Assembly (NCBI RefSeq): GCF_030373225.1
Contig: NZ_JAUCZG010000011.1
Coordinates: 1-64,000, forward strand
Source: Hydrogenophaga sp.
Lineage (GTDB): Bacteria > Pseudomonadota > Gammaproteobacteria > Burkholderiales > Burkholderiaceae_C
DNA: 64,000 bases
Direction of reading: 5' to 3'
Shown piece after piece: positions 7,348 through 17,048 of the stretch. A program made the position numbers and the translations under genes. The notes beneath the pieces were generated by a model that saw only the letters and a list, made by a program, of their open reading frames with translations, was not told the DNA's origin and did not search any database. Numbering within the stretch: position 1 is the stretch's first letter; every line of letters starts with the position of its first letter.

Positions 7348-8133
7348 TTGGACTCGAATCGAGTGGATCAAAAAACCAGACTTGGCTTAGCTGAAGGCGG
7401 TGTGCTCAGTTCCCGTTCGGTCATGTTGCCTGAGCTTGCCGCGCTCCTGGCCGTCGCACCGCCAGCCGCTGATACCGCGACACTTCAGCGGTTGGCGATG
7501 GAAGAAGATGCATTGCACAAGCCTTCCGCGGCCAACAGAGTCAAGACATTTGCATTCCTCCGTCGCCTGTATGGACTGAGCGTCCAGCTTCCCGCCTACC
7601 GGGAGTTCACACGTCTTTGCCATCTGTCCCCGGCGGACACCCAGGTATTGGCAGGAACCTTGGCATTTGCGCGCGAGCCGGTTCTGCGGGCCTGTTGCGA
7701 CATGGTTTTGGCGGTTCCGATGGGAAACCCTTTGAGGCGTGAAGACTTTGAAGCCTGGGTGCGCGAACACGCGCCCGGGCGCTACTCGCAGGCAATGTAT
7801 GTCAGCTTCAGCCACAACCTCTACGCCTCATTTTTCCAGCTGGGATTTTTGAGTGAAGCAGCTGGTAAAGCCCGCATCCGCACACGCCGCGATGTACGGC
7901 CAGTCTCAGTCGCCTACGCCGCCTTCCTTGATTGGCTCACGGGCCTCAATGGGTTGTCGTTGCTGTCTGGTGCGTTGTCCAGAACCCTCGAGCTGTCAAA
8001 GGACGAACACCTCAGCCTGCTCTCCGCAGCAGGTCAGCAAGGCCTCATGCGCGTAGCCCATGCGGGGGGTGTTCTGCAGCTGGACTTTTCTGCCTGGTTG
8101 CAACCCGGCGAAATCCGATTAACCGTGCAATAA
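7348..8133 (+). CDS. BrxA-like protein of the BREX operon (divergent)
   Basis: This gene sits where brxA normally does, 9 bases before brxB. The product (261 aa from TTG 7348, with AAGAAAG eight bases upstream; GTG 7363 is an alternative, and the frame is open further back to 7216) is not obviously canonical DUF1819. Its order of elements is similar: a basic helix with DALHKPSAANRVKTFAFLRRLY, an all-helical middle, then a winged-helix-like QAMYVSFSHNLYASFFQLGFL followed by RIRTRRDVRPVSVAYAAFL. BrxA proteins are small DNA-binding components of BREX. I infer that this is a second BrxA-type family doing that job, which a structure comparison would settle. Confidence 0.6.
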   Translation: MDSNRVDQKTRLGLAEGGVLSSRSVMLPELAALLAVAPPAADTATLQRLAMEEDALHKPSAANRVKTFAFLRRLYGLSVQLPAYREFTRLCHLSPADTQVLAGTLAFAREPVLRACCDMVLAVPMGNPLRREDFEAWVREHAPGRYSQAMYVSFSHNLYASFFQLGFLSEAAGKARIRTRRDVRPVSVAYAAFLDWLTGLNGLSLLSGALSRTLELSKDEHLSLLSAAGQQGLMRVAHAGGVLQLDFSAWLQPGEIRLTVQ

Positions 8134-8142
8134 AGCCATCTG

Positions 8143-8697
8143 ATGAGCTACGCCCAAACCATTCTCGACAAGTTGAAAGCCCATTTGGCTCTGCCGTGGC
8201 CAACCAACGTTTCCGGCCAGGAGCGCGTGCTCATGGCGGTTTATCCGCCCAGTGAGGAGCGCCGCATTCGCCGGTTGATCGATAGCGGTGAATTTGCCGC
8301 CGAAATTCGCGCCCTCCATCACGGCTGGTCGTCGCTGGATCTTTCTACCGCGTTTTCGCAATGGTTGGCAGCCCATGAAAACGGCGAGCGCCTGTTGCAA
8401 AGGCCGTCCCGCTTGTGGGATGACAAAGGCAATGTCAAAGGGCTTGAGGACTACCTGGTCGAACGCATTACCCAAGCGGCCGCCAACGACGACGCCAACA
8501 CCGTGTTCGCGCTGGTGGGTTGTGGTGGCTTGTTTGGGCTGTTCAGCGTGTCACAGCTCATTGGCAAAGTGTGCGAGAAGGTCCCTGGCCGGATCGTCGC
8601 TTTTTTCCCGGGGGAACACGATGCAGAGCACAACAGCTACCGCCTGCTCGGCGCCAAAGACGGCTGGGGTTATCTGGCCACCACCATCACCGCTTGA
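8143..8697 (+). CDS. brxB: BREX protein BrxB (DUF1788)
   Basis: The 184-aa product has the DUF1788 pattern: an N-terminal helix SYAQTILDKLKAHL, a YPPSEERRIRRLI segment, a conserved DLSTAFSQWLAAHE region, and the C-terminal part LVGCGGLFGLFSVSQLIGKV then GRIVAFFPGEH with YRLLGAKDGWGYLATTI. BrxB is a conserved small component of type 1 BREX whose biochemical role is not settled. Length fits the family (about 190 aa). It starts 9 bases after the BrxA-like gene and ends 38 bases before brxC, so it is clearly in the same transcript. Confidence 0.9.
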   Translation: MSYAQTILDKLKAHLALPWPTNVSGQERVLMAVYPPSEERRIRRLIDSGEFAAEIRALHHGWSSLDLSTAFSQWLAAHENGERLLQRPSRLWDDKGNVKGLEDYLVERITQAAANDDANTVFALVGCGGLFGLFSVSQLIGKVCEKVPGRIVAFFPGEHDAEHNSYRLLGAKDGWGYLATTITA

Positions 8698-8735
8698 CAG
8701 ATACAAACACGCACACCAACAGCAAGGCATTTAAA

Positions 8736-11700
8736 GTGAAAAACAGGGACGTTTTTGAAAAGAACATCGACACCTTCTCCTTGGAAAACCAAGGCGTCGC
8801 CAAAGTGGACGAGGCCATGGATGCCCAGCAGCAGCAAACCCTGCGCTTCGAGCTCGAAACCTTTGTTTGTAAAGGCCACTACGAAGAGGGGCTCAAGCGC
8901 ATCCTCGAAACCTACGTGGACACCCTGGCCCGTGGTTCAGAGTCTCCGGCTGCCTGGGTTTCCGGCTTCTTCGGCAGCGGCAAATCCCACATGGTCAAGA
9001 TGCTGCGCGCGCTGTGGACCAACACACCGTTTGCAGACCACCGCACCCCGCGCGACATTGCGAAGCTTCCTTCATCAGTAGCCGATGCGCTGAAAGAGCT
9101 GGACACCCTGGCGCGGCAAAAGAAGACCCGTCTTCTTGCCGCTTCGGGCACCCTGAGCCAGGGCGACAGCGACAGCATCCGCAAAGCCGTTTTGGCCATC
9201 GTTTTCAAGGCCTGTGGCCTGCCCAGCAACTACAGCGAAGCCCGCGCCTTGATGTGGCTGCGCAGTGAAGGCATTGAAGAAGCCGTGCGTCAGGCCCTGA
9301 GTCAGCAAGGCAAGGTGCTGGAGCGCACCCTGACCGATTTGACTGTCTCCACGCCTTTACATGAGGCAATCCTCGCTGCAAAGCCCGGTCTTGCCCGCGA
9401 TAGTTTTGAACTGGGTGATCGCTTGGAGGCCCAGTTCACCGCAAAGGGCGACATCAGCCAAGACGACTTTTTACGCGCATTCAAAGACGCCACCCAGCAA
9501 GATGGTGCTGCCCCGATTTTCCTGCTGGTGCTGGACGAACTGCAGCAATATATCGCGGACAGTGCGGACCGTGCCATACGGGTGCAAGAGGTAGTTGAAA
9601 GCCTCGCCAAGAGTATGGAAGGCCGTGTTTTGGTGGTTGCCACAGGCCAAGCCGCTTTGGCAGACACGCCAAACCTGTCCCGCCTGATGGGGCGATTCTC
9701 CATCCCCATTCTTCTGTCCACCTCCGACGTGGAAGAGGTCTTGCGCGAGACGGTATTGAAAAAGAAGCCCTCTGCAACATCTGCACTGTCGGAATTGTTC
9801 AGCCCCAGCGGCTGTTTGGGCGAAGTCTCCTCCCATCTGCGCCAAAGCAGCTACGAGCACCGTCGTGAAGACGAGCCCGTGCTCAGCGCCTCTTACCCCA
9901 TTCTTCCCACACGCCAGCGCCTGTGGGAGCGCGTGCTGGGCAGCACAGACACCACCGGCACCGGCGTTCAATTGCGATCCCAGCTGCGCCTGGCCTTTGA
10001 AGCGGTCAAGAAAACTGCCCAGCGGGACCTGGGTGCCATCGTGGGTGGCGACTTTATTTACGACGAAATTCGCCAGCGCCTGCGCCAATCCAATCAGATC
10101 AGCGCCGAGATCGCCGACAGCATCGATGCAATGCAACGCGATGGCCAAGATCTGAAGGCCCGTTCCCTGAAGGCTGTGTTCCTGTTGAGCCGCGTCATCA
10201 GCAGCTCTGCCGCTGATACGGGGCTCAAAACAGACGCGCAGACCGTGGCCGACCTGCTGGTCGAAGACCTCAAGGCAGACAACTCCACCCTGCGCGCCAG
10301 CGTCAAACTGGCCCTGGAAGAGCTGGTCGATGTGCACCGCAAGCTCATGCGCGTGGCCAGTGCAGCGGGCGGCATTGAAGAGTACCGCCTGCAGACCAAA
10401 GAAAGTGCCGAGTGGTTCTCTTACTGCAGCAACGAAGAAATTGGCCAGCGCAGCGACCCCAACAGTTACGAATCCAAACTGCGCGAAGAGCTTTCCGCAT
10501 GCGCAGCCGATGTGGTTCGAAGAATCTCGGTTCCGCAAGGCGTGAGCAAACAAGTGCGCCGCTTGAGCCTACACACCGACCCCGTCACCTCCCCCAAAGA
10601 GCAGGACGGCCTTTGTGTGTGGTTGCGCTCAGACATTGACGGCACCCGCGCCAAGGAAGTGGAGCAAGACGCTGGGCGTGCAGGCCTGGGCTCATCGGTC
10701 ACTTTCGTCCACGTTGGGTTGACGAGAAAAGACGAACTGGTCAAAGCGCTGATTGCGCGCGAAGCGGCCAAGCGCACCCTGGAGCATTTTGGACAGCCCA
10801 AAACCGCTGAGGGCCAGGAAGCCCGTAACGCACTGGCCAAGCAACAGGCGGGCGCTGAAGGCCGCGTAAAAGACCTCCTTGCCGAAGCCATTGCCAACGC
10901 CCAGGTGTTCCAAGGCGGTGGCCAAGCGGTGGAAGAGGGCGCCTCGCTGGAAGAGCGGTTGAGGAAATCCGCAGCCGACGGCGCCACCCGCTTGTTCCCC
11001 AAATTCGCATCGGCAGACGCCACCGGCTGGCCCCAGGCCTTTGCCGACGCGGCCAAGGGCCTGGTCAATGCCCTGGAGCGCGTGGGCCACATGCAAGCGG
11101 CCGAAACGCACCCCGGGGCGCAAGAAATGTTGGCCCACATCGGCGCCAGCTCCCAGCGCGGTGCCAAGCTCAAAGATCGGTTCACCGGCGCACCGTATGG
11201 TTGGAGCAACGAGGCCGTTCTCGCCTTGTTGGCCGTGCTGTTTGCTGCTGGGCAACTTAAGATCTCGGCCGCCAGCGGACAACCCCTGGCTCCGGCCAAG
11301 TTTTTGGAGCGGGACGCCAACCAATACGCCTTCGAGCGGGAAAACACACCTTTGTCGGTCGATGAAAAGCGCGCCATTGCCCGCCTGACCCGATGCAAGC
11401 CCGACGAGGCTGAAATCGAAGCGCCCAAGTATGTGGCGGCTTTGACGCAAGCCTATGCACAGATCTGCGGTGCCGCCCCGCGCCCCGCGGCGGCGTTGCC
11501 CGATCTGCTGGACACGCTGGACAAGCTGGGTGGCAAAGATCTGGTCAAACACATTGCCCAGCACGAGAAAGCCGTCAAACAGCTCGGCGACGACATCACC
11601 GCACAGGCCGCCATGGTGCAGTTGCGCGAACCGAGCTGGGACAACCTGTCAAAACTCGCAGCCTACCTGGGCCCAGAGGCCGGGGGCGAAGCGCAAGCCG

Positions 11701-12212
11701 CTGCTATCCGCGCCGAACGCCAGTCCATTGCGGACGGCAGGCTGTTGCTGGCCCAGCCAGACCCTGTGCCGCCGCTCATCAGCCAAGCATCAGACTTGTT
11801 GCGCAACGCCCTCCACCAGTCTTACGCGGCCTACGCCCAGCAGTTTGCGCAAAGCGTGCAGTCCCTTCAGTCCCAGGCCGATTGGGCACGGCTCCAGCCC
11901 GCCGAACAAGCCGCCATCCTCTCGCATCATGGGCTTGATGTCCCTGAGGCCGCACCCAGCGTGGGCACCCTGCAGGAGCTGTTGCAAGCGCTGGCGCATT
12001 GCACCCCCCAGCGCTGGGCAGAGCGCATGCATGCCGTGGCAGGCAAAGTGCAGCAAGCCGCCAGCGCCTGCGCCAAAAAGCTGGAGCCCACCGTGCAACC
12101 CTACGCCGCCCCCGCCCGCATGGTGCGCAGCGAGCCCGAGCTGGAGGCCTGGCTCGATGAAGTGCGCCAGGCCGTCAAAGCCAAGCTTCAGTCCGGGCCG
12201 GTGCAGTTGTAG
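8736..12212 (+). CDS. brxC: BREX ATPase BrxC
   Basis: BrxC is the large P-loop ATPase of BREX. From the GTG at 8736 (AAGG nine to twelve bases upstream) the protein has 1158 aa, close to the usual ~1200; longer starts in brxB are unlikely because their N-terminus reads as out-of-frame brxB. It opens with NRDVFEKNIDTFSLENQGVAK, the family's typical beginning. The Walker A motif GFFGSGKS is at about residues 77-84 and Walker B lies in FLLVLDELQQYI about 190 residues later. The rest is mostly helical with long charged segments, ending in a coiled region. With PglX and PglZ it is needed for phage restriction in characterised systems. No frameshift was seen. Confidence 0.93.
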   Translation: MKNRDVFEKNIDTFSLENQGVAKVDEAMDAQQQQTLRFELETFVCKGHYEEGLKRILETYVDTLARGSESPAAWVSGFFGSGKSHMVKMLRALWTNTPFADHRTPRDIAKLPSSVADALKELDTLARQKKTRLLAASGTLSQGDSDSIRKAVLAIVFKACGLPSNYSEARALMWLRSEGIEEAVRQALSQQGKVLERTLTDLTVSTPLHEAILAAKPGLARDSFELGDRLEAQFTAKGDISQDDFLRAFKDATQQDGAAPIFLLVLDELQQYIADSADRAIRVQEVVESLAKSMEGRVLVVATGQAALADTPNLSRLMGRFSIPILLSTSDVEEVLRETVLKKKPSATSALSELFSPSGCLGEVSSHLRQSSYEHRREDEPVLSASYPILPTRQRLWERVLGSTDTTGTGVQLRSQLRLAFEAVKKTAQRDLGAIVGGDFIYDEIRQRLRQSNQISAEIADSIDAMQRDGQDLKARSLKAVFLLSRVISSSAADTGLKTDAQTVADLLVEDLKADNSTLRASVKLALEELVDVHRKLMRVASAAGGIEEYRLQTKESAEWFSYCSNEEIGQRSDPNSYESKLREELSACAADVVRRISVPQGVSKQVRRLSLHTDPVTSPKEQDGLCVWLRSDIDGTRAKEVEQDAGRAGLGSSVTFVHVGLTRKDELVKALIAREAAKRTLEHFGQPKTAEGQEARNALAKQQAGAEGRVKDLLAEAIANAQVFQGGGQAVEEGASLEERLRKSAADGATRLFPKFASADATGWPQAFADAAKGLVNALERVGHMQAAETHPGAQEMLAHIGASSQRGAKLKDRFTGAPYGWSNEAVLALLAVLFAAGQLKISAASGQPLAPAKFLERDANQYAFERENTPLSVDEKRAIARLTRCKPDEAEIEAPKYVAALTQAYAQICGAAPRPAAALPDLLDTLDKLGGKDLVKHIAQHEKAVKQLGDDITAQAAMVQLREPSWDNLSKLAAYLGPEAGGEAQAAAIRAERQSIADGRLLLAQPDPVPPLISQASDLLRNALHQSYAAYAQQFAQSVQSLQSQADWARLQPAEQAAILSHHGLDVPEAAPSVGTLQELLQALAHCTPQRWAERMHAVAGKVQQAASACAKKLEPTVQPYAAPARMVRSEPELEAWLDEVRQAVKAKLQSGPVQL

Positions 12213-12309
12213 CCAGCGTTCTCAATAAAGCCAGCGCAGGCAGCTATCAATAACATTTCGGTTGATGGCCGCGCCACCACAGCCGCACCACCCACCACGG
12301 ATCCCACCC

Positions 12310-15300
12310 ATGAAAACCGCGCTCCCCCGCGAACACCGCCGCATCCTGGAGACCACCGTCGCCCAGGCCCGCACCCAGGCGGAAGACGGTGCTGCCAAAG
12401 CCCTTAAAGCCCTAGCCATAGGTGCCAAAGAGCCGCAAACCCACGCCACCGCCGAACAAAAAAAGCTGCGCGTGCAACTTCGCGGCCATGGCCGTGCATT
12501 GGGCGATGTGGCCGCTGCAGACGGCACCCAGGCCACCGCCCATCTGGTCACCGAGATTGCCTACGAGCACTGGCACCGCATGTTGTTTGCCCGCTTTCTG
12601 GCCGAGAGCAACCTGCTGATGCACCCCGACGGCTACCCCGTGAGCCTGGCCGACTGCAAAGAAGACGCCGCGACCATCAAGCCACCGGCCCGCAGCGAGT
12701 GGGAGGTGGCAGGGCGCTACGCCAGCGCCATGCTGCCTAACGTTTTCCGGGTAGATAGCCCCGTGCTGGCTCTGGAGTTGCCGCTGGAAACCGAGCAGGC
12801 GCTTGAAGCACTGCTGGCCAAATTGCCCGAAACGGTATTCAAGGCCGACGATAGCCTGGGCTGGAGCTACCAGTTCTGGCAAGCCCAAAAGAAAGAAGAC
12901 GTCCAGCGGCAAATGAAGCAGGCCGGCACCAAGGTGGGGGCGGACGAGCTGCCCGCTGTCACCCAGCTGTTTACCGAGCAATACATGGTGGCCTTTCAGC
13001 TGGAAAACGCCCTGGGTGCCTGGATGCACAGCCGCCACCCCCGCATGGCGGTGCCGGTGGACATGCCGTACTTTCGCAAAATGCCCGATGGCTCTCCCGC
13101 CGCAGGCACCTTCCCCGCCTGGCCCGACAGCCTGGCCACCTTCACGTTGTTGGACCCCTGCTTGGGTTCCGGCCATTTTTTGGTGTCCGCCTTTCACTAC
13201 TTGGTGCCCCTGCGCTGCGCTACTGAAAAGTTAAGCGTGCGCGAGGTGGTAGACCGTGTATTGGCGGACAACCTGTATGGCCTGGAGCTGGATGCCCGCT
13301 GCGTGGAGATTGCCGCTTTCGCCCTGGCTTTGGCCGCCTGGCGCTACCCGGACGAGAAAGGCAACGCCTTGGGCTACCGAGCGTTGCCTCGCCTGAACAT
13401 TGCTTGTGTGGGTGTGGCGCCGCGCAGCAGAAAAGTGGATTGGCTCAAGTTGGCCGAGGGCGACGCTCGGCTGGAAACCGGCATGGCTGCTCTGTACGAC
13501 CTGTTTCAAAAGGCGCCCGAATTGGGCAGCCTGATCGACCCCAAGGCCGCTACCCAGGGCGACCTTATTAGTGCTCACTGGGACGAGCTGGCCGCTAAGT
13601 TGGATTTGGCGCTGGCCGCCAAAGAAGGTGTTGCTGACGATGCGCAAGACACGGAGGCCACATCTGCCGCTCTGGAGGCCCGCGTCACCGCCCGTGGCAT
13701 GGTGCATGCCTCGCGCATCCTCACCCGGCGCTACCACCTGGTGATGACCAATCCACCGTACCTGGGCGCAGGGCAGCATGGGCAGACACTAAAAGACTTT
13801 TGTGAGGAACATTACAAGACTGCCAAAGCTGACCTTGCCAATGTGTTTTTGGAGCGCTGCTTGAAGCTGTGTGTGCCAGGCGGCGTGGTGTCGTTTGTGA
13901 TGCCGCAAAACTGGCTGTTTTTGAAGAGTTACCAGAAACAGCGCGAGCATTTGCTGCGGTACGCGACTTGGAATTTGTTGGCGCGGCTGGGTGAGCATGG
14001 CTTTGAGAGTTCCGACGCAGCCGGTGCGTTCATCATCTTGCTGACTATGACTCACGCCAAACCGGCTGCAGACCAGCCCTTACGCGGACTCGAAGCCAGT
14101 GCTCTGAAGTCGCCGGGGGAGAAAGCGGTGGTATTGACGGGCGGGGATGTGGTGGAGGTGAGTCAGGCGGGGCAGTTGGGGAATCCGGATGGAACAATTT
14201 CTCTCGAAGATCTTCGTCAGGATATTCCTCGCCTCGGACAATATGCCGAAGTTATTCAAGGTGTAGGCACGACCGACACCCCGCGCTTTGTTGTCAGATT
14301 TTGGGAGGTGGCAGCACCCGAGGACACTTGGGATTACTACCACTTAGCGCCAACCGGCAACGGCATTTCCGGCATGACATCTTTTCTTAAGTGGGAAAGA
14401 GGACTAGGAGCGCTCGCGCAGATTGGTACCGCACATAAGGGGAAAAAGGCTCTCGGCCAAAACGGTGTCGCTATCGCCGTTACAAGAACCCCATACATCT
14501 GTGCTTTTACCGGGACTAGATTCGATTGCACAAACGCAGTCTTGATTGCAAAACAGGAACCACAGCTCACAGCAATCGTTTCTTACATGGAATCAGATTC
14601 CTTCGAGAAGGAATTAAGGCAAGTTGACCAAGCACTGAGCATCACCGAGTCTTCATTTACCAAAGTTCCCTTCGACCTGGCCCACTGGCAGCAAGTCGCC
14701 GCGGACCGCTACCCCAACGGTCTACCCAAACCCTATTCCGACGACCCCACCCAATGGATCTTCCACGGCCACCCCCAGCCTGCTACCGACCCGCTGCAAG
14801 TGGCAGTCGCCCGCCTGCTGGGCTACCGCTGGCCTGCAGAGTCTGATGCTGCGATGGAACTCTCGGATGACGCCCGCGCCCTGAGCGCCCGTTGCAGAGA
14901 CCTGGACAGCCTGGTGGATGACGACGGCATCCTTTGCCTACCCGCAGTGCGTGGCGAGGCGGCGGCGGTGGACCGGCTACGTGCAATGCTGGTCAAAGCG
15001 TTCGGCGAAGACTGGACGGCAGCCAGTGAGGCCAAGCTCTTAAAAGACGCCGGTTGCGATGGCCTGCCGCTCTCGCAATGGCTGCGCGACAAGTTTTTTG
15101 AGCAGCATGTGGCCCGCTTCCAAAAGCGCCCCTTCATTTGGCATGTGTGGGACGGCCACAAAGACGGCTTCTCTGCGCTATTGAACTACCACACACTCAC
15201 CCGCGCCAAGCTGCAAACACTGATCCACACCTACCTCGGCGACTGGATCACCCAGCAGCGCCGCACCGTGGATGCCGGTGGCGCCCAGGCGGGCGAGGCC

Positions 15301-15672
15301 ACGCTTAAGCTGGCCAAGGCCGAAGCGCTGAAAGTGCAGCTAGAGGCAATAGCCCAAGGCGAAAAGCCCTTTGACATTTTTGTGCGCTGGAAGCCGTTGA
15401 GCCAACAACCCATTGGCTGGGAGCCCGACCTGAACGACGGTGTGCGTATGAACATTCGCCCTTTCGTTCAAGCGGGAGTTCTGCGGATTAACGAGTCAAA
15501 GTTGGGCGTTCACTGGCGCGCCGACCGCGGAAAGGACGTGGCTAGTGCGCCCTGGTTCAAGCTGGGGCCAGCTTATGGCGAGCCAGAGGGCACCCGCATC
15601 AATGACCACCATTTGAGCTTGGCGGAGAAGCAGGCGGCGCGGGAGAAGGCTGCGGCTGGGCGCACCAAATGA
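12310..15672 (+). CDS. pglX: BREX adenine-specific DNA methyltransferase PglX
   Basis: PglX marks host DNA by N6-adenine methylation and so lets BREX tell self from phage. The 1120-aa product has the SAM-binding motif DPCLGSGHF (from about residue 282) and the catalytic NPPY (about 481-484), plus FVMPQNWLFLKSY typical of this family. ATG 12310 begins MKTALPREHRRILE; an earlier in-frame ATG at 12262 adds a Pro/His-rich stretch and is less likely. There is a 97-bp gap after brxC without a strong ribosome site. Its stop overlaps the next start (ATGA, 15669-15672). Bases about 14190-14680, the presumed target-recognition region, are clearly more AT-rich than the flanks, suggesting exchange of that part. 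Confidence 0.93.
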   Translation: MKTALPREHRRILETTVAQARTQAEDGAAKALKALAIGAKEPQTHATAEQKKLRVQLRGHGRALGDVAAADGTQATAHLVTEIAYEHWHRMLFARFLAESNLLMHPDGYPVSLADCKEDAATIKPPARSEWEVAGRYASAMLPNVFRVDSPVLALELPLETEQALEALLAKLPETVFKADDSLGWSYQFWQAQKKEDVQRQMKQAGTKVGADELPAVTQLFTEQYMVAFQLENALGAWMHSRHPRMAVPVDMPYFRKMPDGSPAAGTFPAWPDSLATFTLLDPCLGSGHFLVSAFHYLVPLRCATEKLSVREVVDRVLADNLYGLELDARCVEIAAFALALAAWRYPDEKGNALGYRALPRLNIACVGVAPRSRKVDWLKLAEGDARLETGMAALYDLFQKAPELGSLIDPKAATQGDLISAHWDELAAKLDLALAAKEGVADDAQDTEATSAALEARVTARGMVHASRILTRRYHLVMTNPPYLGAGQHGQTLKDFCEEHYKTAKADLANVFLERCLKLCVPGGVVSFVMPQNWLFLKSYQKQREHLLRYATWNLLARLGEHGFESSDAAGAFIILLTMTHAKPAADQPLRGLEASALKSPGEKAVVLTGGDVVEVSQAGQLGNPDGTISLEDLRQDIPRLGQYAEVIQGVGTTDTPRFVVRFWEVAAPEDTWDYYHLAPTGNGISGMTSFLKWERGLGALAQIGTAHKGKKALGQNGVAIAVTRTPYICAFTGTRFDCTNAVLIAKQEPQLTAIVSYMESDSFEKELRQVDQALSITESSFTKVPFDLAHWQQVAADRYPNGLPKPYSDDPTQWIFHGHPQPATDPLQVAVARLLGYRWPAESDAAMELSDDARALSARCRDLDSLVDDDGILCLPAVRGEAAAVDRLRAMLVKAFGEDWTAASEAKLLKDAGCDGLPLSQWLRDKFFEQHVARFQKRPFIWHVWDGHKDGFSALLNYHTLTRAKLQTLIHTYLGDWITQQRRTVDAGGAQAGEATLKLAKAEALKVQLEAIAQGEKPFDIFVRWKPLSQQPIGWEPDLNDGVRMNIRPFVQAGVLRINESKLGVHWRADRGKDVASAPWFKLGPAYGEPEGTRINDHHLSLAEKQAAREKAAAGRTK

Positions 15673-16994
15673 AAACATTTTGTGCGGTAGACGATGCTGC
15701 GTTGATCCAGCTGCTGGGTCAGGCGAGGCGCCGCATCGTTTTTATTGCGCCGGGGCTCAATCTGCCGGTGGCGCACGCCCTGGGCCAGCGGTTTGACGAG
15801 ATCGATGATTTGGATGTGACGGTGGTGCTGGACCCCGACGAAGACGTCTGCCGCATTGGTTATGGCGAGGTGGCTGCTCTGCAGCACTTGCATGCCCTGG
15901 CGCAAAGGCAAGGGTTTTGGCTGAAATCGCAGCCTGGCTTGCGGGTGGGGGTGCTGCTGGCCGATGAACAGACGCTGGTGTGGTCGCCCACGGCGCGCTC
16001 TGTAGAAGAGCAACCCAGCTCCAGCCCCACTGCCGGTGCCGACCTGCTGGAGGAGCCCGCACCACTGGCACCCAACGGTTTGATGCTTGGCGCCGACCCG
16101 GGCGAGCAATTGGCCCACGCGGTGGCCGCAGAAGGCACCGACTCCGGGCCTGACCAGGCCGAGATTGGGCGCAGCGCCATCACGCCCGAGCAGGTGAAGG
16201 CCACCGTGCAAGCCCATCAGGACAACCCGCCCATTCCTGTGGACCTGGCCCAAGTGACCCGGGTGTTCAGCAGCAAACTGCAGTTTGTGGAGCTGAAGGT
16301 GACGCGGGCCAAGTTGTCGAAGTCCCAGCTGAAGGTGCCCAACCATTTGCTCAACGTGGATGTGAGTGGCGACCTGAAGGGCCTGATCGAATCCAAGCTG
16401 CATGCCTTTGCCGATTTGCGCGACGAACCGGTGGAGGTGCCTGCGTTTGTCAATGGCAATGCGGCGTGCGACGCGCACAACGAGCCGTTGATGGAGCATG
16501 TGAGTGAGTCCAGCCTTGAGCGCAAGCGCCACGATCTGGAAAAGCACTTCGTCTACGACATTGCCAAATTTGGCCGGCTGATAGAGAAGGCGCGAAAAAC
16601 GGAATTTGCCCATCAGCTTGAAGCGTACAAAACGCAGCTGCTGTCGCATTCGGAGGCCGTGAGAAAGCTGCTGAACGACAAGGCCGAGCAGATCTTGGAC
16701 GAGGCCGTGGACCTGATCATGGCCAGAAGCACCATGGCACAGGCCAAGCCTGGTGAGAAGCCGCAGACGCTCAATGCCCAGGCGATCCGGGAAGAACTCA
16801 GCAAGGGTCTAGAGCGTGCCAAGGGCGAAGCGCCCACGCTGGCATTGGTTTACAAAGACGTGACCTACGAGCAAACCCAAAGCGCCGACTTCCGCGCCAA
16901 GGTCAGCAAGGCTTTGCCCGCACCCGTGCGCAAGCGGCTGGGCGATTGGACAGAAAAGTTCAGCGCGGCCCGTGAGCGCCCCGGAGCCCCATGA
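15669..16994 (+). CDS. PLD-like accessory protein inside BREX operon
   Basis: This 441-aa protein is not one of the six type 1 BREX core proteins. Residues about 10-110 resemble one half of a phospholipase-D fold (RRRIVFIAPGLN, DVTVVLDPDEDV, LRVGVLLADEQTLVWSPTA), but the HxK of an active HKD motif is missing. The middle is a Pro/Ala/Glu linker, followed by a KLQFVELKVTRAKLSKSQLKVP segment and a long charged helical C-terminus. It is translationally coupled to pglX by ATGA. In other BREX loci the space between pglX and pglZ carries accessory defence genes, such as brxU or ariA-ariB, so an accessory role is likely. With no HKD residues it would more likely bind or sense than cut. Confidence 0.65.
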   Translation: MKTFCAVDDAALIQLLGQARRRIVFIAPGLNLPVAHALGQRFDEIDDLDVTVVLDPDEDVCRIGYGEVAALQHLHALAQRQGFWLKSQPGLRVGVLLADEQTLVWSPTARSVEEQPSSSPTAGADLLEEPAPLAPNGLMLGADPGEQLAHAVAAEGTDSGPDQAEIGRSAITPEQVKATVQAHQDNPPIPVDLAQVTRVFSSKLQFVELKVTRAKLSKSQLKVPNHLLNVDVSGDLKGLIESKLHAFADLRDEPVEVPAFVNGNAACDAHNEPLMEHVSESSLERKRHDLEKHFVYDIAKFGRLIEKARKTEFAHQLEAYKTQLLSHSEAVRKLLNDKAEQILDEAVDLIMARSTMAQAKPGEKPQTLNAQAIREELSKGLERAKGEAPTLALVYKDVTYEQTQSADFRAKVSKALPAPVRKRLGDWTEKFSAARERPGAP

Positions 16995-17048
16995 ACAGAC
17001 CGATTGCCCAGGTGAAAGACGCCGTGAAAAACGCGGTGAATGCGATAC

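Noticed and set aside
8520..8735. Longer N-terminus of BrxC starting inside brxB
   Set aside because: The extra 72 residues are a brxB shadow. The GTG at 8736 has a suitable ribosome site and a family-like start.
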